From Viridibacterium curvum (lineage in GTDB: Bacteria; Pseudomonadota; Gammaproteobacteria; Burkholderiales; Rhodocyclaceae), in NCBI RefSeq assembly GCF_039544165.1, contig NZ_BAABLD010000002.1, positions 124,001 to 188,000 on the forward strand: a stretch of 64,000 bases of DNA. Direction: 5' to 3'. Position 1 is the stretch's first letter, and the number at the start of each line of letters is the position of its first letter. The position numbers were made by a program, and so were the translations under genes. Below, one piece after another: positions 8,502 through 16,018 of this stretch. The notes beneath the pieces are model-generated. The model searched no databases. It was not told where the DNA came from and saw only the letters and a list, made by a program, of their open reading frames with translations.

Positions 8502-8946
8502 TTACACGGTTCGTGATCCGGACGGCAACGTGGTGGACGAAGGCAAGCAGCCGTTGGTCTACCTGCATGGGGGCTACGACGGCATTTTTCTGTTGATTGA
8601 GGAAGGCCTGCACGGCAAGAAACTTGGCGAAAAGCTTGAGATCAAGCTGCAGCCGGACGATGCGTTTGGCGAGTACGACGAGAGTCTGGTGATGATCGAA
8701 GACGCCCAGCTCTTCCCGCCCGATATCGAAGTCGGCATGGCTTTCGAGCGAGTGGGTGAGGACGGCGAGGAGGATCTGATCTTCCGCATTACCGACATTG
8801 AGGACGGCAAGGTTGTCGTCGACGGTAACCATCCCCTTGCGGGCACGGCGTTGGTGTTCAGCATTACAGTGGCGGAAGTGCGTCAGGCTACGCTGGAAGA
8901 AATCACCCACGGGCATGTGCACGGTCCCCACGGCCATCACCACTGA
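8467..8946 (+). CDS. slyD: FKBP-type peptidyl-prolyl isomerase, SlyD family
   Basis: Protein of 159 aa with the SlyD domain order: an FKBP half (VTLDYTVRDPDGNVVDEG), the inserted-flap chaperone domain around residues 70-120, and a short histidine-rich tail (HGHVHGPHGHHH) that binds nickel or other metals. It catalyses cis-trans isomerisation at proline and acts as a cytoplasmic folding helper and metallochaperone. AGGAG at 8457-8461 is 5 nt before ATG 8467, favouring it over the in-frame GTG at 8461. It overlaps the peroxiredoxin-like gene upstream. Confidence 0.95.
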   Translation: MEIVKNTVVTLDYTVRDPDGNVVDEGKQPLVYLHGGYDGIFLLIEEGLHGKKLGEKLEIKLQPDDAFGEYDESLVMIEDAQLFPPDIEVGMAFERVGEDGEEDLIFRITDIEDGKVVVDGNHPLAGTALVFSITVAEVRQATLEEITHGHVHGPHGHHH

Positions 8947-8980
8947 ACTTCACGGATCAAGCTACTGCGCGGGCCAATCT

Positions 8981-9030
8981 CGAAATTCCGGCGCTCAACG
9001 TACTAGCGTACGTCTCCGCTCCTCATTTCG
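8981..9030. repeat. 50-nt imperfect palindrome upstream of the tRNA cluster
   Basis: Two 23-nt arms (8981-9003 and 9008-9030) flank the loop TAGC. Their outer ends (CGAAAT/ATTTCG) and inner ends (ACGTAC/GTACGT) are perfectly complementary while the middle is mostly not. It lies between slyD and the tRNA promoter. It may be a dispersed intergenic repeat or a factor-binding site; within this window I noticed only this copy. Confidence 0.4.
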
Positions 9031-9108
9031 ACCTGGACCCGCTCGCCAGGATTTCTCCGAGAATCTTTTCATGGCAGTAGAAGAGGGCGCGGAAGTCGTC
9101 ACAAACGT

Positions 9109-9137
9109 TTGACGCGCTGCATCGATTCACATAGAAT
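9109..9137 (+). promoter_or_regulatory. Sigma-70 promoter of the tRNA-Pro/Arg/His cluster
   Basis: TTGACG (9109-9114), a 17-nt spacer and TAGAAT (9132-9137) place the start about 4-6 nt before the first base of tRNA-Pro. The spacing and near-consensus boxes are those of a strong stable-RNA promoter. Confidence 0.8.
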
Positions 9138-9147
9138 TCGCCCTCCT

Positions 9148-9224
<77 letters not shown>

Positions 9225-9288
9225 AGGTTCCCGGCAAGTGAGTGCGGGAGCGGCGACCCGAGAGCTGTCGAAGGACCGCGAGCCAGAA

Positions 9289-9365
9289 CTGCCCGTAGCT
9301 CAACTGGATAGAGCAACGGCCTTCTAAGCCGTAGGTTAGGGGTTCGATTCCCTTCGGGCAGGCCA
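9289..9365 (+). tRNA. tRNA-Arg (anticodon TCT)
   Basis: A 77-nt cloverleaf with encoded CCA. Acceptor CTGCCCG (9289-9295) pairs with CGGGCAG (9355-9361). The anticodon loop CTTCTAA contains TCT, reading AGA and AGG. The T arm contains GGTTCGATTCC. Co-transcribed with the flanking tRNAs. Confidence 0.96.
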
Positions 9366-9409
9366 AGAATTCGTAGTACCGACGTTGAACAGGTTTTGTA
9401 GTACCCAGT

Positions 9410-9486
9410 GGCGGCATTAGCTCAGTCGGTAGAGCATTGGATTGTGATTCCAAGTGTCACCGGTTCGATCCCGGTATGTCGCCCCA
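9410..9486 (+). tRNA. tRNA-His (anticodon GTG)
   Basis: A cloverleaf with the extra G-1 (9410) opposite C73 (9483), the hallmark of tRNA-His. Acceptor GCGGCAT pairs with ATGTCGC, with one G-U pair. The anticodon loop TTGTGAT contains GTG. CCA is encoded at 9484-9486. Confidence 0.97.
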
Positions 9487-9491
9487 AACAA

Positions 9492-9518
9492 AAAAGCCCG
9501 GCCTCTGGCCGGGCTTTT
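9492..9518 (+). terminator. Intrinsic terminator of the tRNA cluster
   Basis: AAAAGCCCGGCC and GGCCGGGCTTTT form a perfect 12-bp stem with the 3-nt loop TCT, ending in a run of T. It follows tRNA-His by 5 nt. Because the stem starts with A it may also work for the convergent lipoprotein gene. Confidence 0.93.
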
Positions 9519-9559
9519 GCATTTCTATTTCTGTATCCGTGCCGTGATACCTCGCCGCG

Positions 9560-10222
9560 TCACACTTCAATGTGGCTCTGGTTCTTCGCTTCGATGGTCA
9601 CCCGCTGAAAGCCAGCCGGAACCTGCGGGTCGATGACTTCGACCCGTTTGACCTTGCCTTTGCCGGCGACCTCGATGCTTTCCTTCTGTGTCACCTTCAC
9701 AGCTCGTGCGCCACGGGCAGGCGGGTTGGCGACCTGGAACTCAATGGTGTCGGCACGCGTATCGGCTGTTTTGGCGGCATAAGCTTCAAGCTTGCGCATG
9801 GCGGCCTTGCCTTCGTTCGTGTCGAGCTGGTTCAGAGGGATATCGACGGATACGGTGCGGAAGGCCTGCACGGTTTCAGTCTTCTTGGTTTGCTTGTCCA
9901 GCACCTGGATACTTTGAGTCTGCACTGGCGTGGCCTTGGCGCCTGGTACATCGGCGGCGACCTGGTTGGTTGCTGTCTTGGCTTCCTCGACTTCAAGGTT
10001 GCGGGCGCGCATGTAGCCGACGGCGCCGCCGACGACGGCACCGGCCGCGCAACCGAGTGCGGCATCGTTCTTGGTCAGTTTGGCCGTTGCCGCACCCGCG
10101 ACGCAGCCGATGGCGGCACCCAGTGCGGTACTGCCGGTCTTGGTATTGAGCTCGGCGCAGCCCGCTTGGAGCAGCGCGGCGGCTGGCAGGCAGAGGGCGA
10201 GAGCGGCGGGACGCAGGTTCAT
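9560..10222 (-). CDS. Glycine-zipper lipoprotein, hypothetical
   Basis: Protein of 220 aa. The N-terminal signal peptide ends in a lipobox (LLQAGC), so it is probably lipidated and anchored in a membrane. Residues about 30-70 form glycine-zipper segments (GSTALGAAIGCVAGAATAK, GCAAGAVVGGAVGYM) typical of small envelope proteins that insert in or associate with membranes. The C-terminal half is soluble and of unrecognised family. ATG at 10222 is preferred over an upstream start because a perfect GGAGGT lies 6 nt before it. Transcribed convergently with the tRNA cluster. Function unknown. Confidence 0.82.
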   Translation of the reverse strand: MNLRPAALALCLPAAALLQAGCAELNTKTGSTALGAAIGCVAGAATAKLTKNDAALGCAAGAVVGGAVGYMRARNLEVEEAKTATNQVAADVPGAKATPVQTQSIQVLDKQTKKTETVQAFRTVSVDIPLNQLDTNEGKAAMRKLEAYAAKTADTRADTIEFQVANPPARGARAVKVTQKESIEVAGKGKVKRVEVIDPQVPAGFQRVTIEAKNQSHIEV

Positions 10223-10337
10223 GTGGTGACCTCCGGAGCTGTTGATTCTGGAGAGTGTATTGATTTGGCGCCCCCGATCAAGTTCCCATGCCTGCATGGG
10301 CGGGGCATAGGCGCCATAATCCCTATGTCTGGTTCCA

Positions 10338-12167
10338 ATGCGGGTTGAAATGAAGAAGCCTTCCTCGAAGAAGCCGTCTGTGCCGTCGGCACTGCGTTAC
10401 ACAGTCGAAGTGGCCGATGCGGCAGCCCACCTGTTCCGCGTACGCCTGTTGGTGCCTGACCCTGATGAGGCGGGCCAGAAGCTGAGTTTGCCTGTCTGGA
10501 TTCCAGGCAGTTACATGATCCGCGAGTTCGCAAAGAACATCGTCAGCATTGCGGCGCGGCAGGCTGGCAAGCGCATCGCATTGAACAAGCTCGACAAGCA
10601 CGCCTGGCAGACGGCGCGTCTGCGAGCTGGCCAGGCGCTGGAAGTGGAGATGACGGTCTACGCGTGGGACTTGTCCGTTCGCTGCGCACACCTGGATCAA
10701 ACCCATGGTTTTTTCAATGGCACGCAGCTGTTTCTGCAGGTTGCGGGGCGTGAGCATGCTCGTCACCTGGTTGAGCTGGTGCATCCGGCAGGTGAGGCCT
10801 TCAAGGACTGGCGTGTCGCAACGACGCTTGGTACTGCGCAGGGGCTCAAGGGCGCCGCGCGTGTCGGGGGATTCGGTCTTTACGCCGCTGCCGATTACGA
10901 CGAGTTGGTGGATCACCCGGTTGAGATGGGAATGTTCCGCTTGCTGCGTTTCAATGCTGGGGGCGTGCCGCACCAGGTGGCGGTGACAGGCCGGGTTCGC
11001 TTTGACGAGAAGCGCCTGGCGGCCGATCTGCAGAAGATCTGCCAGGCGCAGATCGACATGTTCGGTGGCAAAGCGCCGTTTTCGCGCTTCCTGTTTCAGG
11101 TGATGGCTGTTGGTGAAGGTTACGGTGGGTTGGAGCATCGCAGCTCCACGGCGCTGCTGTGCTCGCGCAACGATTTGCCGGTGCCCGGTGTCAGCAGCAT
11201 TGATGAGCGTTATCGCGGTTTTCTGGGACTATGCAGCCACGAGTATTTTCACTCCTGGAACGTCAAACGCATCAAACCCGCGGCCTTCCTGCCTTATCGG
11301 CTGGATGTCGAGAACTACACGCGCCTGCTGTGGGTATTTGAGGGCTTTACCTCGTATTACGACGATCTGATCCTTGTGCGCAGCGGTGTCATTTCGCAAG
11401 CGGATTACCTTGGAATCCTTGCCAGGACCATCTCGGGCGTGGAGCGCACGCCGGGGCGTTTGCGTCAGAGCGTAGCGGAGTCGTCTTTCGATGCATGGAC
11501 CAAGTATTACCGCCAGGATGAGAACAGTCCGAACGCCATCGTCAGCTATTACACCAAGGGCGCCTTGATCGCGGCGGGCTTGGACCTGAGCATCCGTGCC
11601 GCGACGCAAGGCAAGCGTTCGCTCGACGATGTGATGCGCCATCTCTGGCAGCACGTATATCTCGCAGGTCTTGGGGTGGAAGAAGGTGCGATGCCGGCAA
11701 TCGTGAAAGCGGCGACGGGTGTCGATGTGAGCCGTCAGATCGCAGCATGGGCTGAAGGGACGGTCGATGTGCCCTTTGACAAACTGCTCGCTGCGGTAGG
11801 CGTCGGGCTGGAACGCAAGCGTGGCAATCTGCTCTCGGGTATTGGCATCCGGACCAAGGCGGATGGTGGTGCGCTGAAGCTTACGCATGTGATCGACGGT
11901 GGCAGCGCGCAACGTGCTGGCTTGTCAGCCGGTGACGAGCTTGTCGCGATTGATGGATTGCGTGTCACGGGCAGCAATCTTGAAAGCCTGTTGCTGCGCT
12001 ACGGTGTCGGCGACAAGCTGGAAGTACAGTTCTTCCGGCGCGATGAGTTGATGCAGACCCGATTGACATTCGCAGCGCCGAGGAATGACGAGTACGTATT
12101 GATCCGCCAGCCGAAGGTCAGCGCCGCCGTGCAGCGTTTGCGCGACGACTGGCTACGTGCCGAGTAA
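10338..12167 (+). CDS. M61 family glycyl aminopeptidase with PDZ domain
   Basis: Protein of 609 aa. The zinc protease motif SHEYFHSWNVKR, with H301-E302 and H305, is diagnostic of M61 peptidases. The N-terminal region (PVWIPGSYMIREFAKNI) is the family's conserved substrate-cleft domain, and residues about 510-575 form a PDZ domain (GSAQRAGLSAGDELVAIDG). It probably removes N-terminal Gly or Ala from peptides. No signal peptide is visible. An in-frame ATG at 10350 is an equally possible start. It ends 3 nt before the convergent membrane-protein gene. Confidence 0.92.
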   Translation: MRVEMKKPSSKKPSVPSALRYTVEVADAAAHLFRVRLLVPDPDEAGQKLSLPVWIPGSYMIREFAKNIVSIAARQAGKRIALNKLDKHAWQTARLRAGQALEVEMTVYAWDLSVRCAHLDQTHGFFNGTQLFLQVAGREHARHLVELVHPAGEAFKDWRVATTLGTAQGLKGAARVGGFGLYAAADYDELVDHPVEMGMFRLLRFNAGGVPHQVAVTGRVRFDEKRLAADLQKICQAQIDMFGGKAPFSRFLFQVMAVGEGYGGLEHRSSTALLCSRNDLPVPGVSSIDERYRGFLGLCSHEYFHSWNVKRIKPAAFLPYRLDVENYTRLLWVFEGFTSYYDDLILVRSGVISQADYLGILARTISGVERTPGRLRQSVAESSFDAWTKYYRQDENSPNAIVSYYTKGALIAAGLDLSIRAATQGKRSLDDVMRHLWQHVYLAGLGVEEGAMPAIVKAATGVDVSRQIAAWAEGTVDVPFDKLLAAVGVGLERKRGNLLSGIGIRTKADGGALKLTHVIDGGSAQRAGLSAGDELVAIDGLRVTGSNLESLLLRYGVGDKLEVQFFRRDELMQTRLTFAAPRNDEYVLIRQPKVSAAVQRLRDDWLRAE

Positions 12168-12170
12168 GGG

Positions 12171-12761
12171 CTAGCCTGGCTGGCGCAGGGCCTTGTGCTT
12201 ACGCCAGCGTGAGCGCCAGAACGCGAAGGCGAGCCAGCCAAGTGCGGTGGCTCCCATGAACCAGAAGGCGATTCCTTGCCAGTAGCCGAGAGGGTCAAAG
12301 TGCTGGCTGACTTCGGTGGCAGGGAACTTGTAGCGGATTTGCCCTGTGGACAGTGCTTTGAGCGGGGGATAGCAGGCCAGCAGCGCTGGCAAGGCGGTGA
12401 CGAGAGCCGCCAGTGCGAGCAGGGGACGATCTCCCCTTGACGCGTGACTGCGCTTCAGGAAGATGCTCTCGGTACGCATGAACAGCGCGGTCAGCAAACC
12501 GCCGATGGCGAGCAGCGGGCCTGCTACCAGCAACAAGCCAAAGCCCAGTGCGGCGAGCGAGAACGCGGCGCCCTCCAGTCTGGATGTAGCGAGCCACAGC
12601 GGGGTGGCATAGGCATAGACCGGGATGCTGACAATCAAGCCGGTAAGTCCGCAAATGAACGCGATGCGCGACTTGCGCTGCAAGTGGTCGCCTGGGAATA
12701 CGGCTTGGCTGGGTTGCAGATTACGACTGTTGTGGGTGGTGTTCGTCACTTTGCTCGCCAT
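12171..12761 (-). CDS. Membrane protein of unknown function, about four TM segments
   Basis: Protein of 196 aa that I do not recognise. Hydrophobic stretches begin at IAFICGLTGLIVSIPVYAY, AAFSLAALGFGLLLVAGPL, LLALAALVTALPALLACYP and GIAFWFMGATALGWLAFAF. The ends are polar and basic (WRSRWRKHKALRQPG), suggesting four helices with both termini in the cytoplasm. No catalytic motif is seen. Convergent with the M61 peptidase with 3 nt between the stops. No clear ribosome site precedes the ATG, so the start is uncertain. Confidence 0.65.
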   Translation of the reverse strand: MASKVTNTTHNSRNLQPSQAVFPGDHLQRKSRIAFICGLTGLIVSIPVYAYATPLWLATSRLEGAAFSLAALGFGLLLVAGPLLAIGGLLTALFMRTESIFLKRSHASRGDRPLLALAALVTALPALLACYPPLKALSTGQIRYKFPATEVSQHFDPLGYWQGIAFWFMGATALGWLAFAFWRSRWRKHKALRQPG

Positions 12762-13137
12762 GAGATCGATACGGAAATTTTACCGCGACATGCCCCGCGT
12801 CAAGCGTATCTCTGCATCGAGAGCGCTGCATTGGATTGCAGTGGCGGATCGCGTCGAAGCGTCAGATTCAGGTGTGCCAGGATTGCGTTGATCTTTATGA
12901 CAAAGAGGCAGTCGCTCGTTGGCAAGGATGCTGTCATTTCAGCGTGCTGACGCGCGGCGCCAAGGGCGTTTACGGGCTGCCAGCGTGCTGCAATGGGGCC
13001 TGCACTGGCCGTGACAATGCAGCTACAATCATCGGCGGATTGTCAGCAGCATAGCGTTGTTCAAAAAATATTTTGTCGATGCGGCAGTCGGCCCGGCGGG
13101 ATGCACCCACCGCTGGGGCGCGACCTTGGAGAGATGT
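12762..13137. other. Intergenic control region upstream of the ROK regulator
   Basis: These 376 nt separate the divergent membrane-protein and ROK genes and hold no supported gene. TACAAT at 13024-13029 is a plausible -10 box for the ROK gene, without a good -35. CAAAA/TTTTG arms around AATA (13062-13075) form a small AT-rich inverted repeat that could be an autoregulatory operator. Confidence 0.35.
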
Positions 13138-14283
13138 GTGGCAATTGCCGGTGATCAGAGTTTCCTGAAGAACATCAACCGTATGGCGCTTATCCGGTTG
13201 ATCCGTGGCGAGCCTGGCTTGTCACGCGCAGATTTGTCGGAAGTGACTGGCCTGACGAAATCGACCGTCAGTCAGCTGGTTCAGGAGCTCATCGACGAGG
13301 GCTGGCTGACCGAAGACGAGGCGCTCGCGACGGGCAGCATTGGCCGCCGTCCCACGCCTCTTCGCCTCGATACGGAACGCCTGGCACTGCTGGGTGTCGA
13401 TGTGACGGTGAATGCCATCGAGGTCGTCGCGACCAACCTGACCGGTGATGTCATCGTCTCGCGCGTTCGCAAACTTTCGACACGGGATCTTGATGGCGTG
13501 GTGGCCGAAGTGGTCGCATTGATTGCCGAAGTGGTTACGGCGGTCAGTGCAATGGGGCGCCGAACACTCGGTGTGGGTGTAGGTGTGCCGGGGCCCGTGC
13601 ACGCAAGCAGTGGCGTGCTGCACTATTCGCCCAATTTCGGTTGGAAAGATGTGCCGATGCGCGAAGTGCTGCGCAAGGCACTGGTTGCACACGGCCTGCA
13701 TGATCTGCCGATTTTCGTGCAGCGGCGTTCGGGAATTGCCGCGCTGGGTGAAGTGGAGTTCTCTTGCGACGACGTCGATGAGCCACTGCTGTTCATTCAT
13801 CTGGGTAGCAATATCGGCGCAGGCGTTTTCATTTCTGGGCGCTTGTTGAGTGGGCATGGTGGCTTCGCCGGAGACGTCGGCAATCAGCAACTCGTCCTGA
13901 ATGGTCGTACGGCGTCAGCCAATGCATCCATCGGCATGGCTGCGATGGCGGGCCGCTTGGGCGTCAGTGAAGAAATCTTCTTCAGCCGCGTGCAAGCCGG
14001 CGAGCCGGAAGCAACTGCCGTGGCACGTGAAGGCGCCCAGTTTCTTGCTGTGTTGATCCACAACCTGTGGGCGACTTTTGACCCCGCGCATATCGTGCTT
14101 GGCGGTGGTGTCGCGCGCATGCTCACGCCAGGCTGGTTGGCGGAAGTAGAGGCCGAGCTGAAGAACCAGGTGCAGGGCAGCCTCGTCAAACCGCCGCCAG
14201 TGACTGTTGCGCGCTTCGGTTTGCAGGCCGTCGCCGTAGGTGCGACCGCCTTGGTGTTGCATCAGTTCGTTCGTCCCGTCTGA
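13138..14283 (+). CDS. ROK family transcriptional regulator (NagC/XylR-like) without zinc motif
   Basis: Protein of 381 aa. Residues about 15-65 are a winged helix-turn-helix (LSRADLSEVTGLTKSTVSQ). The rest is the sugar-kinase-like ROK domain (GVGVGVPGPV, HLGSNIGAGVFI, FDPAHIVLGGGVA). The family's usual zinc motif (GHxxxxxxGxxCxCGxxGCxE) is missing: the region reads GDVGNQQLVLNGRTASANAS with no cysteines. It is therefore more likely a repressor than a kinase, perhaps with altered ligand binding. GTG 13138 follows GGAGAG; a TTG start at 13057 has no ribosome site. Confidence 0.88.
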   Translation: MAIAGDQSFLKNINRMALIRLIRGEPGLSRADLSEVTGLTKSTVSQLVQELIDEGWLTEDEALATGSIGRRPTPLRLDTERLALLGVDVTVNAIEVVATNLTGDVIVSRVRKLSTRDLDGVVAEVVALIAEVVTAVSAMGRRTLGVGVGVPGPVHASSGVLHYSPNFGWKDVPMREVLRKALVAHGLHDLPIFVQRRSGIAALGEVEFSCDDVDEPLLFIHLGSNIGAGVFISGRLLSGHGGFAGDVGNQQLVLNGRTASANASIGMAAMAGRLGVSEEIFFSRVQAGEPEATAVAREGAQFLAVLIHNLWATFDPAHIVLGGGVARMLTPGWLAEVEAELKNQVQGSLVKPPPVTVARFGLQAVAVGATALVLHQFVRPV

Positions 14284-15039
14284 TCAGATCCGTAGCAGGC
14301 CGTCTTCGACGAGGCCTGAGGCTACCAGCCGCTTGACCGTTGGGCGCAGATCCAGCCCCGTGTTGGTACGCAATGCGGCTGCGCGCTCCTTTAGCTGGGC
14401 GAGTTCGACCGTGGTGCTGGTGTTGCCCGCAAAGGCTACGACATTTCCGCTGTCGCATGAGGGGAAAGCCAGTGTGCGTCCGTCGAAGGCCTCAGCCAGG
14501 CGTTTGAGGCTGGGGCCGTAACGGTTGCTGCGCCCGAACAGGTTCACGCTGACGAGGCCTTCAGGCGCCAGTCTTGCGCGGCAGGCCTGATAGAAAGGGA
14601 GCGAGTCCAGTGCGCCGACACGAGCATTCTCGTCGTAGCCATCGACGAGGATGTAGTCGAACGCGGGGCCATCCTGACAGATGTATTCCACGCCATCCCC
14701 AATCGTGATGCCGAGTCGCCGATCCGTGTCCGGCATTTTGAAGAAGTGGCGCGCTGCCGCGACGACCTCGGCATCGATTTCGACGACGCGTAGCTTGCTG
14801 TGCGGCAGCTTCCAGTAACAGAACTTGGTCAGCGATGCGGCGCCGAGGCCAATCAGCAGGATCTTTTTCGGCCAACGCGTCGCGTCGCGCAGCAAAAGGC
14901 CCGCCATCATTTCGCGTGTATAGGCCAGTTCAAGGTCCACGGGGCGGCGGATACGCATGGCGCCCTGCACCCATTCCGAGCCGAAATGCAGGTAGCGGAC
15001 GCCGTCTTCTTCGCTGATGTCGATGGAGGTGGATGGCAT
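14284..15039 (-). CDS. Spermidine/spermine synthase-like methyltransferase-fold protein
   Basis: Protein of 251 aa with the aminopropyltransferase fold: motif I ILLIGLGAASLTK, the acidic residue after the second strand (VVEIDAEVV), GDGVEY and FDYILVDGYDENAR. It resembles the single-domain SpeE-like proteins common in betaproteobacteria, whose polyamine activity is often unproven. The canonical GGGDG of true spermidine synthases is replaced by GLGAA, so I would not call it speE. ATG 15039 and a GTG at 15051 are both possible. Convergent with the ROK gene, whose end it abuts. Confidence 0.78.
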   Translation of the reverse strand: MPSTSIDISEEDGVRYLHFGSEWVQGAMRIRRPVDLELAYTREMMAGLLLRDATRWPKKILLIGLGAASLTKFCYWKLPHSKLRVVEIDAEVVAAARHFFKMPDTDRRLGITIGDGVEYICQDGPAFDYILVDGYDENARVGALDSLPFYQACRARLAPEGLVSVNLFGRSNRYGPSLKRLAEAFDGRTLAFPSCDSGNVVAFAGNTSTTVELAQLKERAAALRTNTGLDLRPTVKRLVASGLVEDGLLRI

Positions 15040-15288
15040 GGTGAAACGCACCGCAAAGGAAGGCGACTCTACATGAAGTGGCTGTATTTCACGTTCGACC
15101 TGTATTTATTTGGCGTCCCGGTCAAATTTGCCAGATCACCTTGCGCTGCAGATTGACGTGACTTTGGCCGAACTAGAGAGTTCGCCCAGCCAACCAGACT
15201 TGGCATCCGCCCGCAGAGGGGTGTTGCAGCACAGGGTTTGTGTGGCCCGCAGAAAAATTCCAAGCAGACAACATCAAGGAGACTAAAG

Positions 15289-15966
15289 ATGAACATGAAG
15301 TACATCGTCGGTGCCGTGGCTCTGGCGCTCGCTTCTTCCGCCACCTTTGCTGCAACGGGGGCATCGTGCAAGTCCACCGGTTCGGTGCCGGTTGCTGAAA
15401 CAATCAAGATCGACGGCGGCACCTATGACGGCGGTTGCAAGACCTTCAACGGCACCTCGGCACTCGGTGATGGCAGCCAGGGCGAAGCCCAGAAGGCCTA
15501 CTTCCGCATCATGAACGGCGCGACGCTGAAGAACGTCATCATCGGCAAGAACGGCGCCGATGGCATCCATTCATGGTATGGCGGCACGCTGGACAACATC
15601 ACCTGGACCGACATCGGAGAAGACGCATTCTCGGTGAAGAAAGCCGGTAACGTAACGCTGAAGAACATCACCGGCAAGGCTGGCGAAGACAAGTTCATCC
15701 AGCAAAATGCGGAAGGCACGATCACCGTGACCAACTGCATCCTCGATGGCGCTGCCAAGTTCTATCGTCAGAACGGCGGCAAGACCTTCAAGACGACGAT
15801 CAACGTCAGTGGCTGCGACATCTCGAACCTGAAGGAGGGGGTGTTCCGTACCGACAGCCCGACCAGCGTGGCTTCGCTGAAGAACAGCCGCATCCGTAAC
15901 GTGCCGACGATCTGTATTGGCTACGCAGCGGGCAAGTGTACTTCTTCGGGCGTCACCAACTTCTGA
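15289..15966 (+). CDS. Secreted pectate lyase, PL3 family (copy 1)
   Basis: Protein of 225 aa. The Sec signal peptide runs from MNMKYIVGAVALALASSA to about residue 21 (TFA cleavage). The mature domain is a short right-handed beta-helix with PL3 hallmarks: ATLKNVIIGKNGADGIH, NITWTDIGEDAFSVK and a lysine-containing DKFIQQN strand. These enzymes cleave polygalacturonate by beta-elimination using calcium and an Arg/Lys base, outside the cell. AAGGAG at 15276-15281 fixes ATG 15289. It is more divergent from copies 2 and 3 than those are from each other. Monocistronic, ending in a strong terminator. Confidence 0.9.
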   Translation: MNMKYIVGAVALALASSATFAATGASCKSTGSVPVAETIKIDGGTYDGGCKTFNGTSALGDGSQGEAQKAYFRIMNGATLKNVIIGKNGADGIHSWYGGTLDNITWTDIGEDAFSVKKAGNVTLKNITGKAGEDKFIQQNAEGTITVTNCILDGAAKFYRQNGGKTFKTTINVSGCDISNLKEGVFRTDSPTSVASLKNSRIRNVPTICIGYAAGKCTSSGVTNF

Positions 15967-15991
15967 TCCGTTGTTTCTACGGACAGTGAAG

Positions 15992-16018
15992 AACACGGCC
16001 TGCGGGCCGTGTTTTTTA
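15992..16018 (+). terminator. Intrinsic terminator after pectate lyase copy 1
   Basis: AACACGGCC (15992-16000), loop TGCG and GGCCGTGTT (16005-16013), followed by TTTTTA. The stop codon of the convergent BNR-repeat gene (16016-16018) lies in its T tract. Confidence 0.92.
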
